Shown in pieces: positions 8,680 to 18,329 of a stretch of 64,000 bases of DNA. Under the pieces are notes generated by a model that saw only the letters and a list, made by a program, of their open reading frames with translations, was not told the DNA's origin and did not search any database. Positions within the stretch are counted from its first letter, which is position 1. Each line of letters begins with the position of its first letter. The translations under genes were made by a program, and so were the position numbers. The DNA comes from JAOXRU01 sp965247735 (GTDB taxonomy: Bacteria > Bacteroidota > Bacteroidia > Flavobacteriales > Flavobacteriaceae). The stretch is taken from contig CBDFHN010000002.1 in assembly GCA_965247735.1 (NCBI GenBank), forward strand, positions 4,092,001 to 4,156,000. The letters run 5' to 3'.

Positions 8680-10230
8680 ATGAAACAATCGTTAAGCATT
8701 CTATTTGTTGTGTTAATTATAATGTCTTGTAACAAGAAGAAGATAGAAAAACCAATAAAGGAGAAACCAACACAAATAGTTCTAATCTCAAAATACTCGC
8801 CTGAGCCTTATAAACATTATCTAAAACAAGATAGCCTTGGAGGAAACAGATTAGAAAAATCTGGTCCGTATACGCCAATTTCAAGTCCTACATTTTCCTA
8901 TTTTGATTCTCAAAACAATATAAGCAATTGGACACCAGAAGCCAATAGGATTGATACACTAGTGGTTCCTTACTATAGCGATTATATGGAGTTAAGTACT
9001 AGAAACCGGTATACTTCTATTCCTAATACCTATTTGGTTAAAAATGGTGATACTATAATTTTCGAATACAAAAACAAAATTCCGGTTGCTACAATTGCTA
9101 ATCGTAATGTAAATACAATAGAATTAAATTATAATAATTATAGGCTTAAAACACTATTTAACAATAAGTATACAAGTCACCATAATGTTTTTTTAGGACT
9201 GTTAATCAGTAAAGAAAAATCACCCAAAAAGACAAGCATAGGTTATTATAAAAAAGCAATAGAAGACAAAAAGAAGGAGTTGGTTTTATTGGATTCGTTA
9301 CAGCAACAAAAACTAATATCTAAAGTCAACTATGAGTATAGAGTATCGGTTTTAAACCAGTTAATCGAAAAACATAAAAGCAATAAAATAGTTAAAAAAT
9401 GGATTGATAATAGCAAGTCTGTATTTAGTGAAGAACATATAGAAAAAGAATATGCTTTAGATTTATCAAAAACAGATTCCTTATTGATGTATTCATATTT
9501 TAGAGATCATTTGAATACTATTTCTAAATACAACCTTTCATTTATTGAAGAAGATAATGGTGGTTCTGGAGGGTTTTATATAGATTCAAGAATTAGATTT
9601 GATGCTATTATAAAGGATAAGAGGTTTACACAAACGGCTAAAAACTTTCTTCTATTTAGTGCTTATAAGGGTATAATTCAGGATTTTAAAAGTAAGGACA
9701 AAGAGCGCTATTTTAAAAAATTACAAAAACATACTACCAATAGGTTACATCTAAGCAAATTACAGCAAGATTATAATTTGGATTTTGGCACTTCGGAACT
9801 ATTAATTTTAACTACGCTAACGAATGATACGATTGTATTTTCGGATGTTTTAAAAAAAAACAAAGGAAAGTGGCTCTATATTGATTTTTGGGGAAGTTGG
9901 TGTAAACCTTGTAGAGAAACAATGCCTGAAGCTAATAGGTTAAAAGAAACACTTAAAGATAAAAATGTGGAGTTTATCTATCTAAGCTTAAATGATAAAA
10001 AGGATAAATGGAAAGCAGCATTAAAAGCCAATAAGATATTAAAAAGCCAGAATTACTTTATTGAAAATAGCAATACCTCAAAAGTAATTGAGGATCTAGG
10101 AATTAAAACTATCCCTCATTTCTTAATTTATAATCCAGCTGGAGAATTGGTAAATGGATATGCAAAGAGGCCTGGAAGAGGAGCAAAAGAACAATTGCAA
10201 AAATTAATGATAGACAATAAATCTCTTTAA
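8680..10230 (+). CDS. TlpA-like thioredoxin-domain lipoprotein
   Basis: 516 residues. A lipoprotein signal (lipobox cysteine about residue 17 in IIMSCNKK) is followed by a long region of about 360 residues with coiled, lysine-rich stretches and then a C-terminal TlpA/ResA-like thioredoxin domain. The redox motif is WGSWCKPCRE with C408 and C411, followed by MPEANRLKE and the cis-proline segment KTIPHFLIYN. Such proteins reduce disulfides in the periplasm, often to support cytochrome or envelope protein maturation. The N-terminal part resembles the DUF-type extensions seen on Bacteroidota TlpA proteins and has no assignable function. Confidence 0.88.
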   Translation: MKQSLSILFVVLIIMSCNKKKIEKPIKEKPTQIVLISKYSPEPYKHYLKQDSLGGNRLEKSGPYTPISSPTFSYFDSQNNISNWTPEANRIDTLVVPYYSDYMELSTRNRYTSIPNTYLVKNGDTIIFEYKNKIPVATIANRNVNTIELNYNNYRLKTLFNNKYTSHHNVFLGLLISKEKSPKKTSIGYYKKAIEDKKKELVLLDSLQQQKLISKVNYEYRVSVLNQLIEKHKSNKIVKKWIDNSKSVFSEEHIEKEYALDLSKTDSLLMYSYFRDHLNTISKYNLSFIEEDNGGSGGFYIDSRIRFDAIIKDKRFTQTAKNFLLFSAYKGIIQDFKSKDKERYFKKLQKHTTNRLHLSKLQQDYNLDFGTSELLILTTLTNDTIVFSDVLKKNKGKWLYIDFWGSWCKPCRETMPEANRLKETLKDKNVEFIYLSLNDKKDKWKAALKANKILKSQNYFIENSNTSKVIEDLGIKTIPHFLIYNPAGELVNGYAKRPGRGAKEQLQKLMIDNKSL

Positions 10231-10394
10231 AACAATTAAAGTATAAGCTTATAGAAAAACTGCTAGGATGGCTGTATTCATAAGCTAACCTTAGCTATTA
10301 ACACTCATAAATTTAACATTGTCTTAAGCGAAACACTATAAAGATTAGCTACTTTTGCACGTTTAAATAACGTAATTACTTTAGCCCTAAAATA

Positions 10395-11312
10395 ATGAAA
10401 AAATATATTCTTATACTTTTGTGTTCTGTCTCTATCATTAATTTTTCATGTAGTAGTGATGATACCGATGTGGTTCCTGAAATAGAAAGCGAAGAGCAAA
10501 TTTACCAACTTGCTATTGTTGTACACGTTATACATGGGGGAGAAGAAGTAGGCACGGGTTATAACTTATCTAAAGCACGTATTCTAGAGCAAATAGAAAC
10601 GCTGAATAATGATTTTAGAAAAAAAGAAGGTACTCTAGGATATAATACCCATGCTTTAGGAACGGATGCAAAAATAGAGTTTAAACTAGCAACAATTGCT
10701 CCTGATGGAAGTGCTACCGATGGTATTACTAGAGTAGATTATAATACTGTAGAAAAGGAAAGTACTGGTGGATGGGTTTTTGACACCCTACCTGCTTATG
10801 GATATTGGAATAGAGATGACTATATTAATGTATGGGTACATCCTTTAGAACCAAATTTAGTTTTAGGACAAGCATCTCCACCACAGGCAGATTTACCAGG
10901 CCTTAAGGATATAAGTACTACGCTTACTACTGGAATAATGATTACTTCACCACATTTTGGCACAACAGATTTGGAAGGTGGTGCAAATCTTGGACGTACC
11001 TTAACACATGAGATGGGGCACTTCTTGGGATTAGAACACCTTTGGGGAAAAAAAGAGAAAGCTGATTGTATGGAATATGATGATTATTGTGATGATACCC
11101 CAGCAGTATCTAAAAGAACAAATAATTGTGATGGAACACCACCCTTATCTTGTAATGGAGAACCTGCACTTACGCAAAATTACATGGATTATACGAATGA
11201 TGCTTGTATGAATATGTTTACCAAAGATCAGGTAGACAGAATGCGTTTTGTTTTGGAAAATAGTGTGGTACGGAAATCGTTATTAGTATCTACTGGTATT
11301 AATAGAGAGTAG
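10395..11312 (+). CDS. M43 (pappalysin-like) zinc metalloprotease lipoprotein
   Basis: 305 residues. The lipobox cysteine lies near residue 19 (NFSCSSDD). The catalytic metzincin motif HEMGHFLGLEH spans residues 205-215, with paired cysteines downstream (DCMEYDDYCDDTP and NCDGTPPLSCNG) and NYMDYTNDACMNMFT providing the Met-turn, all typical of family M43. It probably cleaves extracellular protein. A TAnnTTTG box (TACTTTTG, 10350-10357) stands 38 nt upstream of the start. No sorting domain is present, so it is anchored by lipid only. Confidence 0.9.
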   Translation: MKKYILILLCSVSIINFSCSSDDTDVVPEIESEEQIYQLAIVVHVIHGGEEVGTGYNLSKARILEQIETLNNDFRKKEGTLGYNTHALGTDAKIEFKLATIAPDGSATDGITRVDYNTVEKESTGGWVFDTLPAYGYWNRDDYINVWVHPLEPNLVLGQASPPQADLPGLKDISTTLTTGIMITSPHFGTTDLEGGANLGRTLTHEMGHFLGLEHLWGKKEKADCMEYDDYCDDTPAVSKRTNNCDGTPPLSCNGEPALTQNYMDYTNDACMNMFTKDQVDRMRFVLENSVVRKSLLVSTGINRE

Positions 11313-11461
11313 CGAGGTTTACATTATTAATGTAAAATTCACTAGTTAGATTAGAAACTAGTAAAAAGAGAAATAGATTCTTTATTATGATGATAGAGGA
11401 CAGGGATTCCGTTGATTTATTTGTTATATTTGAAGGATAGACTCTTCAACTAAACTAACAA

Positions 11462-12364
11462 ATGACACTAATTGATAAAGCTTTACTCTGTATTTTTGTT
11501 CTATGTGGTGTTGGCTGTGTAAGTTCGCAAGTAAATCCGTTGCACTATATTGATGTAGAGAAACCTACCTTACTTCCAAAAGTGTTTGCTCCACAAGTGA
11601 TTTCTAAAGCAAAGCAATCAGAATTTGGATCAACGTTTTCTAAAGACGGAAAAGAGTTTTTCTATGCCGTTAATGTCAAAGGGAAATCGGAGCTTAGGTA
11701 TACCAAGCTAGATAAGGGAGCATGGACTAGCCCAGTTGTACTATTTGCTAATAAAAAGTATAAGTTTGCCGATCCTTTTTTATCTCCAGATGAGACAGAA
11801 TTGTATTTTATCTCTGACATGCAATTAAATAAGGCAGATACCATACTAGATCATGATATATGGTATGCTAAAAAGCAGAATAATAAATGGTCTGCACCTA
11901 TTAATGCTGGAAAAAAAATAAACTCTGCCAAGAATGAGTATTATGTTTCTTTTACTTCAGAAGGAACCATGTATTTTTCATCTAATAAAAATGCTAGTGC
12001 AAATAGAGAACACGATTTTGATATCTATTATTCCAAAAGAATTGCAGGAGTATATCAAGATCCTGTAAAATTGGGTGATGCTATAAATACCAAACGCTAC
12101 GAAGCAGATGTGTTTATTGCTCCGGATGAATCTTATATAATATTTAGTACAGCAAGAAAAGATGGATTTGGCAATGGAGACTTATACATTAGCTTTAAAA
12201 ATGCTACAGGAGCATGGAGTACTGCTAAAAACATGGGAGCGGTAATTAATACTAAAAGTAACGAGCTATGTCCATTTGTCTCCAAAGATGGCAAGTATCT
12301 GTTTTATACCAGTAATAGTGATATCTATTGGGTGGATGCTAAATTAATTGATAGCTATAGATAA
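11462..12364 (+). CDS. PD40 / WD40-like beta-propeller exported protein
   Basis: 300 residues. The signal sequence region LLCIFVLCGVGCVSSQ contains a possible lipobox (VGC). The body has at least four repeats of the type F-x-x-D-G-K-x-(F/L)-(Y/F) and LSPDETELYF..D..L: SKDGKEFFY, SPDETELYF, TSEGTMYFSS, APDESYIIFST and SKDGKYLFYTS. This is the PD40/TolB-like propeller. A related paralogue is encoded at 60503. A TATATTTG promoter box lies at 11425-11432. Propellers of this sort are often binding or scaffold proteins in the envelope; no ligand is evident. Confidence 0.85.
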   Translation: MTLIDKALLCIFVLCGVGCVSSQVNPLHYIDVEKPTLLPKVFAPQVISKAKQSEFGSTFSKDGKEFFYAVNVKGKSELRYTKLDKGAWTSPVVLFANKKYKFADPFLSPDETELYFISDMQLNKADTILDHDIWYAKKQNNKWSAPINAGKKINSAKNEYYVSFTSEGTMYFSSNKNASANREHDFDIYYSKRIAGVYQDPVKLGDAINTKRYEADVFIAPDESYIIFSTARKDGFGNGDLYISFKNATGAWSTAKNMGAVINTKSNELCPFVSKDGKYLFYTSNSDIYWVDAKLIDSYR

Positions 12365-12461
12365 AATATAGCAGACCATTAATCTTGGAGGTTTTATAAA
12401 TTAGTATTGGGGATACCATTGTAGATATCTAAAAAATCGATACAAGAAGAGTACTAAACTT

Positions 12462-13439
12462 ATGAGGATTAAATATTTGCAAAAACTGTTAAAGAAGAAT
12501 TATAATACTACTAAGACTCAATTGTCAATACTGATGGTGTTATTGGTATGGAGCTGTAGCTATAGTTGTTATAGTCAAGAGGAAGAAAAGCCAAAAATTT
12601 CTTTTTCTTTTGATGATGGGTCTATTAGAGACTTTCCTGGTTATAAACTTAAGGATTGGAATGCCATGTTGCTAGATAATCTTAAAGCACATAAGTTAAA
12701 GGCTGTACTTTTTGTAAAGGGTGCTGGTTTGCATAACGATAAAGGTGCTACTATTATCAAAAGTTGGGATAAACATGGGCATCTAATAGGTAACCATACC
12801 TATAGCCATCCATATTATAATAGTAAAAAAATAAGCTTAGAGGCATTTAAAACAGAATTACTTAAGAACGATAGCCTTATTAATGGTTATACCAATTATG
12901 CCAAGTTGTTTAGGTTTCCATATTTAAAAGAAGGCAATACTATTGCTAAACGAGATGGGTTTAGAGCTTTTCTAAAAACACAAGGCTATAGGCAAGGGCA
13001 TGTTACTATAGATGCGTCTGACTGGTATGTAGATGCTAGATTGGTAAAACGTCTTAAAGAAGATGCAAAGGCAGATATAACAGGGTTCAAAAAATACTAT
13101 ATAGACCATATTGTAGAGAGAGCATTGTTTTATGACGGATTGGCGACGACTATTACAGGCAGAAAAATTAATCACAATCTACTATTACATCATAACTTAA
13201 GTGCAGCCTTATTTTTGGATGATCTTATACTGCGTTTTAAAGAACTTGGTTGGGAAATTGTAGCTACTGATAAGGCATATAGAGATAACATATATAGCGA
13301 AATGCCTAAAAACATGCCTGCTGGAGAAAGTCTTATTTGGGCTTTAGCAAAGCAATCGGGAAAATATAAGCAGCTGTTGCGTTATCCTGCCGAAGATGGT
13401 AAATATGAAAAGGATAAGATGGATAGTTTGGGTTTATAA
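12462..13439 (+). CDS. Polysaccharide deacetylase (NodB-domain) family protein
   Basis: 325 residues. After a hydrophobic N-terminal stretch (about 21-38, probably an export signal with a possible lipobox at SCS), the NodB motif 1 ISFSFDDGS has the catalytic/metal aspartates D51 and D52. Motif 2 GNHTYSHPYY supplies H112 and H116, and motif 3 LFRFPYLKEGN follows. A C-terminal HHNLSAALFLDDL segment supplies the last histidine motif. Carbohydrate esterase family 4 enzymes remove N-acetyl groups from peptidoglycan, chitin or other polysaccharides. Alone at this locus. Confidence 0.88.
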   Translation: MRIKYLQKLLKKNYNTTKTQLSILMVLLVWSCSYSCYSQEEEKPKISFSFDDGSIRDFPGYKLKDWNAMLLDNLKAHKLKAVLFVKGAGLHNDKGATIIKSWDKHGHLIGNHTYSHPYYNSKKISLEAFKTELLKNDSLINGYTNYAKLFRFPYLKEGNTIAKRDGFRAFLKTQGYRQGHVTIDASDWYVDARLVKRLKEDAKADITGFKKYYIDHIVERALFYDGLATTITGRKINHNLLLHHNLSAALFLDDLILRFKELGWEIVATDKAYRDNIYSEMPKNMPAGESLIWALAKQSGKYKQLLRYPAEDGKYEKDKMDSLGL

Positions 13440-13490
13440 TATTTTTTAGTAGCTTTTTAACGATATAGGAAATAGCGTTTTAGTTAATAT

Positions 13491-13713
13491 CAATAACTAT
13501 TTAGTCGTTTTCAATAACTATTTAGTGGAAATCAATAACTATTTAGTCGTTTTCAATAACTATTTAGTGGAAATCAATAACTATTTAGTCGTTTTCAATA
13601 ACTATTTAATGGAAATCAATAACTATTTAATGGAAATCAATAACTATTTAGTGGAAATCAATAACTATTTAGTGAAAATCAATAACTATTTAGTGGACAT
13701 CAATAACTATTTA
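13491..13713 (+). repeat. 21-bp tandem repeat array (11 units)
   Basis: The 13-mer CAATAACTATTTA recurs eleven times at an exact 21-bp spacing (13491, 13512, 13533 and on to 13701). The 8-bp remainder alternates GTCGTTTT and GTGGAAAT in the first units and is then GTGGAAAT with single changes (ATGGAAAT, GTGAAAAT, GTGGACAT). 21 bp equals two helical turns, so all units face the same side of the DNA. The array creates an artificial 82-codon open frame at 13525-13773, which is not treated as a gene. Confidence 0.95.
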
Positions 13714-13804
13714 GAGATACAATTAGTGCTATTCTTGTCAGAACATAAATTGCCTTGCTTTTGTATGCTGTAATGATTGTTTTGTAATATAATCTGAGTG
13801 TTTT

Positions 13805-13893
13805 TGTTTTTTAGAGGTTAGGGGTTACTATTCTGGTTATGTTTGCTTATGCTAAAAAAGGCTGGATTTGTAGTGTTTAGAATTCCTGCTTTC
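13805..13893 (+). repeat. Dispersed repeat module M, copy 1
   Basis: TTTTTTAGAGGTTAGGGGTT, ATTCTGGTTATGTTTGCTTA, TGCTAAAAAA and TGGATTTGTAGTGTTTAGAA follow in order. Closely related sequence occurs at 26527-26622 and 30895-30990. Here it contains a TATGTTTG box (13836-13843) and ends 55 nt before the peptidase start at 13948. Confidence 0.7.
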
Positions 13894-13947
13894 CAAAAGT
13901 TTTTCACATTCCTTTTTCTTACTTTAGCGGATATAAAAATAGTTAAA

Positions 13948-15801
13948 ATGAAAAAAGTCTTTATTTTAGTAGTAAGTTGTTTATGTATTCTTACAAGTTG
14001 TGATCAGCCCAAAGAAAAAAAGATTACGAATAAATATATAGAAGAGCCACATTCTTTCGCTCAACCCAATGATGCCATAATTACACATCTAGATTTAAAT
14101 ATCGATGTTAACTTTGAAACCGAGGTTATAAGCGGAACAGCAACCTATAATATTGCTAATAATGGTGCTACGAAGATCATTTTAGATGCTAAATATTTAG
14201 ATATTGATGAGGTAAAAGCTGATGGAGAAAAAACAACGTTCACTTTGGGCGATATGGATGAGCAACTTGGTCAACCATTGACTATTATTATCAAAGAGAC
14301 GACCAAAAAAATAGCAATTACTTATAAGACAACAGCTAAAACCGAAGCTTTGCAATGGTTGAATGCTCAACAAACGGCAGATAAAACAAGCCCTTTTCTC
14401 TTTACACAGGGTCAGGCAATTTTAACACGCACATGGATTCCGATTCAGGATAGTCCACAAATTCGTATTACTTACAATGCTACGGTTAAAGTACCTTTAG
14501 AGCTAATGGCCGTAATGAGTGCAGAAAATCTAAAAGAAAAAACAACAGATGGTATTTATAATTTTAAAATGGCGCAACCCATCCCAGCATATCTTATTGC
14601 GCTTGCTATTGGCGATATCGAATATAAAGCTATAAGCGATAGAACTGGTGTTTATGCAGAAAAATCAATGATTGATAAAGTTCATACTGAATTTTTAGAT
14701 ATGGAAAAAATGGTTCTTGCTGCCGAGAATTTATACGGAGCGTACGATTGGGAGCAATTTGACATCATTGTATTGCCGCCAAGTTTCCCATTTGGAGGTA
14801 TGGAAAACCCGAGATTGACCTTTGCCACTCCAACTGTTATTGCAGGCGATAAAAGTTTAACCTCACTTGTAGCACACGAATTGGCGCATTCCTGGTCGGG
14901 CAATTTGGTAACCAATGCCACATGGAATGATTTTTGGCTTAATGAAGGCTTTACAGTCTATTTTGAAATTAGGATCATGGAAGCACTCTATGGCAAAGAA
15001 CGCGCCAATATGTTAGCGCTTATTGGACGTCAGGATTTGGATGACGAATTGGAATCCTTAATAGATACTCCAAATGATACCAAATTAAAATTAGATCTAA
15101 AAGGTAGAAATCCTGATGATGGTATGAACAGTATCGCTTATGATAAAGGCTATTTGTTTTTAAGAACTCTTGAAGAAAAAGTAGGGCGAAAAAAAATGGA
15201 TGCTTTTTTAAAATCTTATTTTAAGAAGAATGCTTTTTCAACTACAAATACCGAAGATTTTATTACGTATCTCAATACCAATTTATTGGAAAAGAACAAC
15301 ATTACATTCAATACGGAAGAATGGATATACAAGCCAGGCGTTCCAGATAATGCTGCCATTATTCAATCAAATGCTTTTTCATCTGTTGAGAAAAACTTAC
15401 AAACATTTATAGAAACCAACACGGTTGACGTTATCACAACCAATGAATGGACACCGCAGGAATGGGTTCATTTTATCCGTAATTTCCCTGAAGATATCGA
15501 GATTGATCAAATACAACAACTGGATGATACCTTTAATTTTACAGAGTCAACTAATTCTTATATTAGTATGGTCTGGTATGAGCAGTCAATTCTTAATGAT
15601 TATCATGGCAACGGTGTAGATTCTAAAATTTCTGAATTCTTAAATACGGTTGGTAGACGTTGGTATGTAACGACTCTTTTTAAAGCATTTAAAAAAGCAG
15701 ACCGTATTGATGATGCACTAACGATTTATAAAACAGCACGACCAAATTATCATTCTGTAACTGCAAATACGATTGATGCATTATTGTTATATAATCCATA
15801 A
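13948..15801 (+). CDS. M1 family aminopeptidase, lipoprotein (LTA4 hydrolase-like)
   Basis: 617 residues from the chosen ATG. Starting here gives a clean lipoprotein signal (MKKVFILVVSCLCILTSCDQ), whereas the longer frame from 13843 begins inside a dispersed repeat. The substrate motif GGMEN spans 283-287, the zinc motif HELAHSW 310-316, and WLNEGF has E333 exactly 18 residues after the second histidine. The arrangement and C-terminal alpha-helical region match leukotriene A4 hydrolase-type M1 aminopeptidases, which trim N-terminal residues of peptides. Its wording uses more GC-rich codons (GCGCAACCC, TTGGCGCATTCC) than its neighbours, perhaps reflecting a conserved chromosomal gene or a different origin. 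Confidence 0.92.
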   Translation: MKKVFILVVSCLCILTSCDQPKEKKITNKYIEEPHSFAQPNDAIITHLDLNIDVNFETEVISGTATYNIANNGATKIILDAKYLDIDEVKADGEKTTFTLGDMDEQLGQPLTIIIKETTKKIAITYKTTAKTEALQWLNAQQTADKTSPFLFTQGQAILTRTWIPIQDSPQIRITYNATVKVPLELMAVMSAENLKEKTTDGIYNFKMAQPIPAYLIALAIGDIEYKAISDRTGVYAEKSMIDKVHTEFLDMEKMVLAAENLYGAYDWEQFDIIVLPPSFPFGGMENPRLTFATPTVIAGDKSLTSLVAHELAHSWSGNLVTNATWNDFWLNEGFTVYFEIRIMEALYGKERANMLALIGRQDLDDELESLIDTPNDTKLKLDLKGRNPDDGMNSIAYDKGYLFLRTLEEKVGRKKMDAFLKSYFKKNAFSTTNTEDFITYLNTNLLEKNNITFNTEEWIYKPGVPDNAAIIQSNAFSSVEKNLQTFIETNTVDVITTNEWTPQEWVHFIRNFPEDIEIDQIQQLDDTFNFTESTNSYISMVWYEQSILNDYHGNGVDSKISEFLNTVGRRWYVTTLFKAFKKADRIDDALTIYKTARPNYHSVTANTIDALLLYNP

Positions 15802-16065
15802 AAGAACATAGTATTGATTATATAACAAGTTGTGAGCCGTTGAAGCAAAATTTGTATTGAAATTTAAAAAATCAACAATTCTTTTTATAGCGTTGACGAG
15901 CTCCTGCTGGTGCGAGCGTTACATTCGTTACCAATGACAAGGAAGTAGCAGTGATGTTAAGTAAGAGTAGGAAACAGTTATTTATGAATAAGTTGTACAC
16001 GCAAGTTACAAACTTGGGCAGCAGATTTTATTACACAAGGAAGAAACTATTTTTTATAATTTGTG
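15802..16065 (+). other. Intergenic stretch with a GC-richer island, no gene seen
   Basis: No credible open frame. Around 15890-15965 there is a locally GC-richer block (GCGTTGACGAGCTCCTGCTG and GTGCGAGCGTTACATTCG) that stands out from its AT-rich surroundings and resembles the decayed end of a mobile or repeated element. Nothing more can be assigned. Confidence 0.4.
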
Positions 16066-16140
16066 ATAATTTTACAGCATATTAACTGTGTAGTATTTAT
16101 ATTTGAGATATTAAGATAGTAGGTATATGCACAATGAGGT
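16066..16140 (+). repeat. Module B (promoter-bearing repeat), degenerate copy
   Basis: Contains the -7 box TATATTTG (16098-16105) followed by GAGATATTAAGATAGTAGGTAT and CACAATGAGGTGTTTAGG, similar to the right part of better copies at 26640 and 31000. It lies 83 nt upstream of the beta-lactamase-like gene. Confidence 0.5.
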
Positions 16141-16187
16141 GTTTAGGTATTTATTATGTAATTAAAAAAAATAAAAAATTGAATAAA

Positions 16188-17273
16188 ATGACCACATATG
16201 TATTGATCATAGTAAGTCAGTTATTTTTAACCACTTCCTGTGAAAAGGAAAGAACAGAAGCTGAATCTTCTAGCCTTTCGAGTAGAATTGAGAATAAAGT
16301 TGTCAGAATTGCTAAAGACAAAAATATCCCATCATTGGAACTTACAATTAGCACGGAACAAGATGTTATAAGTTTTAACTACAACCACAAAGAAGTTAAA
16401 AAACAAAACATTTATGGGATTGGAAGTACGACAAAGTTTCTTTCTTCTATATTAATTTTTAAACTTATAGAGGATGGAAAACTTAAAATAGAGGATAAAG
16501 TTACAGACTATATAAATCTGGCGCAGCCAATAGCAGGAATTGAAAGCTTAACGGTTAAAAGTCTATTAAACCATACAAGTGGTTTGTCTGACTATACCAA
16601 AAATCCTGATTGGATTACAAGTGTAATGAACAACAAGACACCAAAGGCATTCGAGGATAAAATGATGTTTATTAATAACGAAACAGAAAATAACGGTAGT
16701 TTTTTGTACAGTAATACCAATTATCTTTTTCTTCAAAAAATAGTAGAAACTATTGTTGGTACATCTTATGAAGTTGCTTTTAATAACTTTTATAGTGTTC
16801 ATAATCTTTCTGGTATAAAAATGGGAATTGATGAAAATGGTTTACAGGCTTTTTTTGGACAAACAGAACAAGCAAGTCCAGATGTTTCTAATTGGAGAGA
16901 ACATTATGGTTTTGATGGTGGCGCTTACACCGATACAAAAACACTTGATAAATTTTTAACTAAATTATTTAAAGATAAATCAATCTTAAAACCAAGCACT
17001 ATATCGGAAATGGAGCAATGGGTAGAAATGAAACCAATGACTATACCAATTGGAAGTGGGATAATTTCGGAATACGGTAACGGAATTACCAAATTAAGGT
17101 ACAATGAACAAGAGTATATTGGACATTTTGGAAGTACATTAAAATACCAATGTATGGTTTTTTATAATGCTAAAAAGAACGTTTCAATAAGCATTGTAAC
17201 CAATTGTAGTGGTAGACATTTTAATAATGTATTCTTTCAAGAATTGATACCTGCAATACTTGATGAACTGTAA
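16188..17273 (+). CDS. Serine hydrolase, beta-lactamase class C-like, lipoprotein
   Basis: 361 residues from ATG 16188, chosen because it gives a lipoprotein signal (FLTTSCEK, cysteine about 18); the longer frame from 16134 starts inside a repeat. The SxxK nucleophile motif is GSTTKF (S80, K83), the Y-x-N motif is LYSNTNY (Y174) and the third motif is HFGST near the C-terminus. This is the Pfam beta-lactamase/D-alanyl-D-alanine carboxypeptidase fold, which also covers esterases and peptidases; true beta-lactam hydrolysis cannot be inferred. Probably in the periplasm or on the outer membrane. Confidence 0.88.
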   Translation: MTTYVLIIVSQLFLTTSCEKERTEAESSSLSSRIENKVVRIAKDKNIPSLELTISTEQDVISFNYNHKEVKKQNIYGIGSTTKFLSSILIFKLIEDGKLKIEDKVTDYINLAQPIAGIESLTVKSLLNHTSGLSDYTKNPDWITSVMNNKTPKAFEDKMMFINNETENNGSFLYSNTNYLFLQKIVETIVGTSYEVAFNNFYSVHNLSGIKMGIDENGLQAFFGQTEQASPDVSNWREHYGFDGGAYTDTKTLDKFLTKLFKDKSILKPSTISEMEQWVEMKPMTIPIGSGIISEYGNGITKLRYNEQEYIGHFGSTLKYQCMVFYNAKKNVSISIVTNCSGRHFNNVFFQELIPAILDEL

Positions 17274-17330
17274 AAACTGCACATCAAACAGTTGTTTTAG
17301 ATAAAGGTAAAATGGTTGGAAATAAGGTTT

Positions 17331-17427
17331 CCTCTGGCATTTATTTAAGCAAAGCAATACCGAATAACAATAGTTATAAAAGTGTTTGTAATACAGTTAA
17401 ATAATACTGCTATAATAGATGTCTGTT
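17331..17427 (+). repeat. 97-bp direct repeat, left copy (flanks the CPBP gene)
   Basis: Begins CCTCTGGCATTTATTTAAGC and ends ATAATAGATGTCTGTT. The copy at 18330-18426 differs at only 7 of 97 positions. The two copies bracket the CPBP gene. The ATTTATTTAAGCAAA part also resembles the R2 leaders at 4898 and 8625. Confidence 0.9.
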
Positions 17428-17535
17428 ACTAAAATGCAGCAGAAGGATTGAACGGAATAATTTGACTTTAAAAAGAAATTGTAACAAATTTTATTGAAAA
17501 CGGTCTTATTAGAAAACAACCTAATTTATAGTATA

Positions 17536-18213
17536 ATGAATACACTAACCAACTGGAAAGATTTTTTTCAATTTTTAAAAAGACCCGATTATTTAAAAGA
17601 AACAAAAGGAATAAAAAATAAATTTCTTTTAACTTTTAATTCACTATTACTAAATCTTCTAATTATTATCCCGATAGCTTTATTATATGGGTTTTATCTT
17701 TATTCAACAGGAGAGCTTAATGATAATATGAGCGAAAACGTTGAAAAGCTATACCATCCAATTCTATTATATGCTATGGTTGCAATTTCCGAGGAATTTG
17801 CTTTTCGAGGTTTTTTAACAAAATTCAAACCTTTATTATTTGCTATATCCATTGCTGGAATAACGTCTTACTATTATAAAAAAATAGTTTTTGGTAATAT
17901 GTTTTTTGAACCTAATGGTTTAATAGAAACAGGTGTTTTAGCTATAGTTTTATTTTTAATCTTATATGTTATTGGAAAAAAATATAATGCTAAACTTACT
18001 GTGTTCTGGGAAAAGAACTTTAGTTACATTGTATATTTTAGTGCGTTTTTATTTGCTTTTGTTCATTTTTTTAATTCTGAGGGTTTGGAACTAAAATATT
18101 TAAAAACTAATATTTTTCAACTTATAGGAGCTTTTATTTTGAGTTTCGTTAGAATTAGAGCAGGAATATTGTATGCTATTCTATTGCATTTTATATTTGA
18201 TATTATTCTTTAA
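17536..18213 (+). CDS. CPBP family intramembrane metalloprotease (Abi/CAAX-like)
   Basis: 225 residues from ATG 17536; the longer frame begins with TTG at 17494 and adds an unlikely MKTVLLENN stretch. The CPBP motif SEEFAFRG gives E86, E87 and R91 (EExxxR). A later FVHFF and a C-terminal LLHFIFD supply the other histidines, and about seven hydrophobic segments span the membrane. CPBP proteases process prenylated or bacteriocin-related substrates and some confer bacteriocin self-immunity. The gene is bracketed by 97-bp direct repeats and followed by a hairpin at 18271. Confidence 0.85.
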   Translation: MNTLTNWKDFFQFLKRPDYLKETKGIKNKFLLTFNSLLLNLLIIIPIALLYGFYLYSTGELNDNMSENVEKLYHPILLYAMVAISEEFAFRGFLTKFKPLLFAISIAGITSYYYKKIVFGNMFFEPNGLIETGVLAIVLFLILYVIGKKYNAKLTVFWEKNFSYIVYFSAFLFAFVHFFNSEGLELKYLKTNIFQLIGAFILSFVRIRAGILYAILLHFIFDIIL

Positions 18214-18270
18214 AAATAAACTACTTATAACAAATTGGTATAATTAATACCTAGATAAAAGTCTATTTAC

Positions 18271-18290
18271 GAAAGCCCTAGCGGGCTTTC
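18271..18290 (+). terminator. Hairpin terminator after the CPBP gene
   Basis: Perfect GC-rich 8-bp arms GAAAGCCC (18271-18278) and GGGCTTTC (18283-18290) with a TAGC loop. The T tract afterwards is weak (TATCTGTAATT). Confidence 0.6.
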
Positions 18291-18329
18291 TATCTGTAAT
18301 TTATCTGCGCTTTAGTGCTTAAATCACCC

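Noticed and set aside
13491..13713. CRISPR-like array
   Set aside because: Spacers are only 8 bp and nearly identical, and there are no cas genes; it is an ordinary phased tandem repeat.
13525..13773. 82-codon open frame made of seven-residue repeats (NNYLVEI type)
   Set aside because: It is produced by the 21-bp tandem array, which begins before its ATG at 13491, and has no coding features beyond the repeats; the end runs into unrelated sequence.
15890..15965. Transposase fragment or structured RNA in the GC-richer island
   Set aside because: No reading frame could be matched to a transposase and no convincing stem was found; kept only as an intergenic note.
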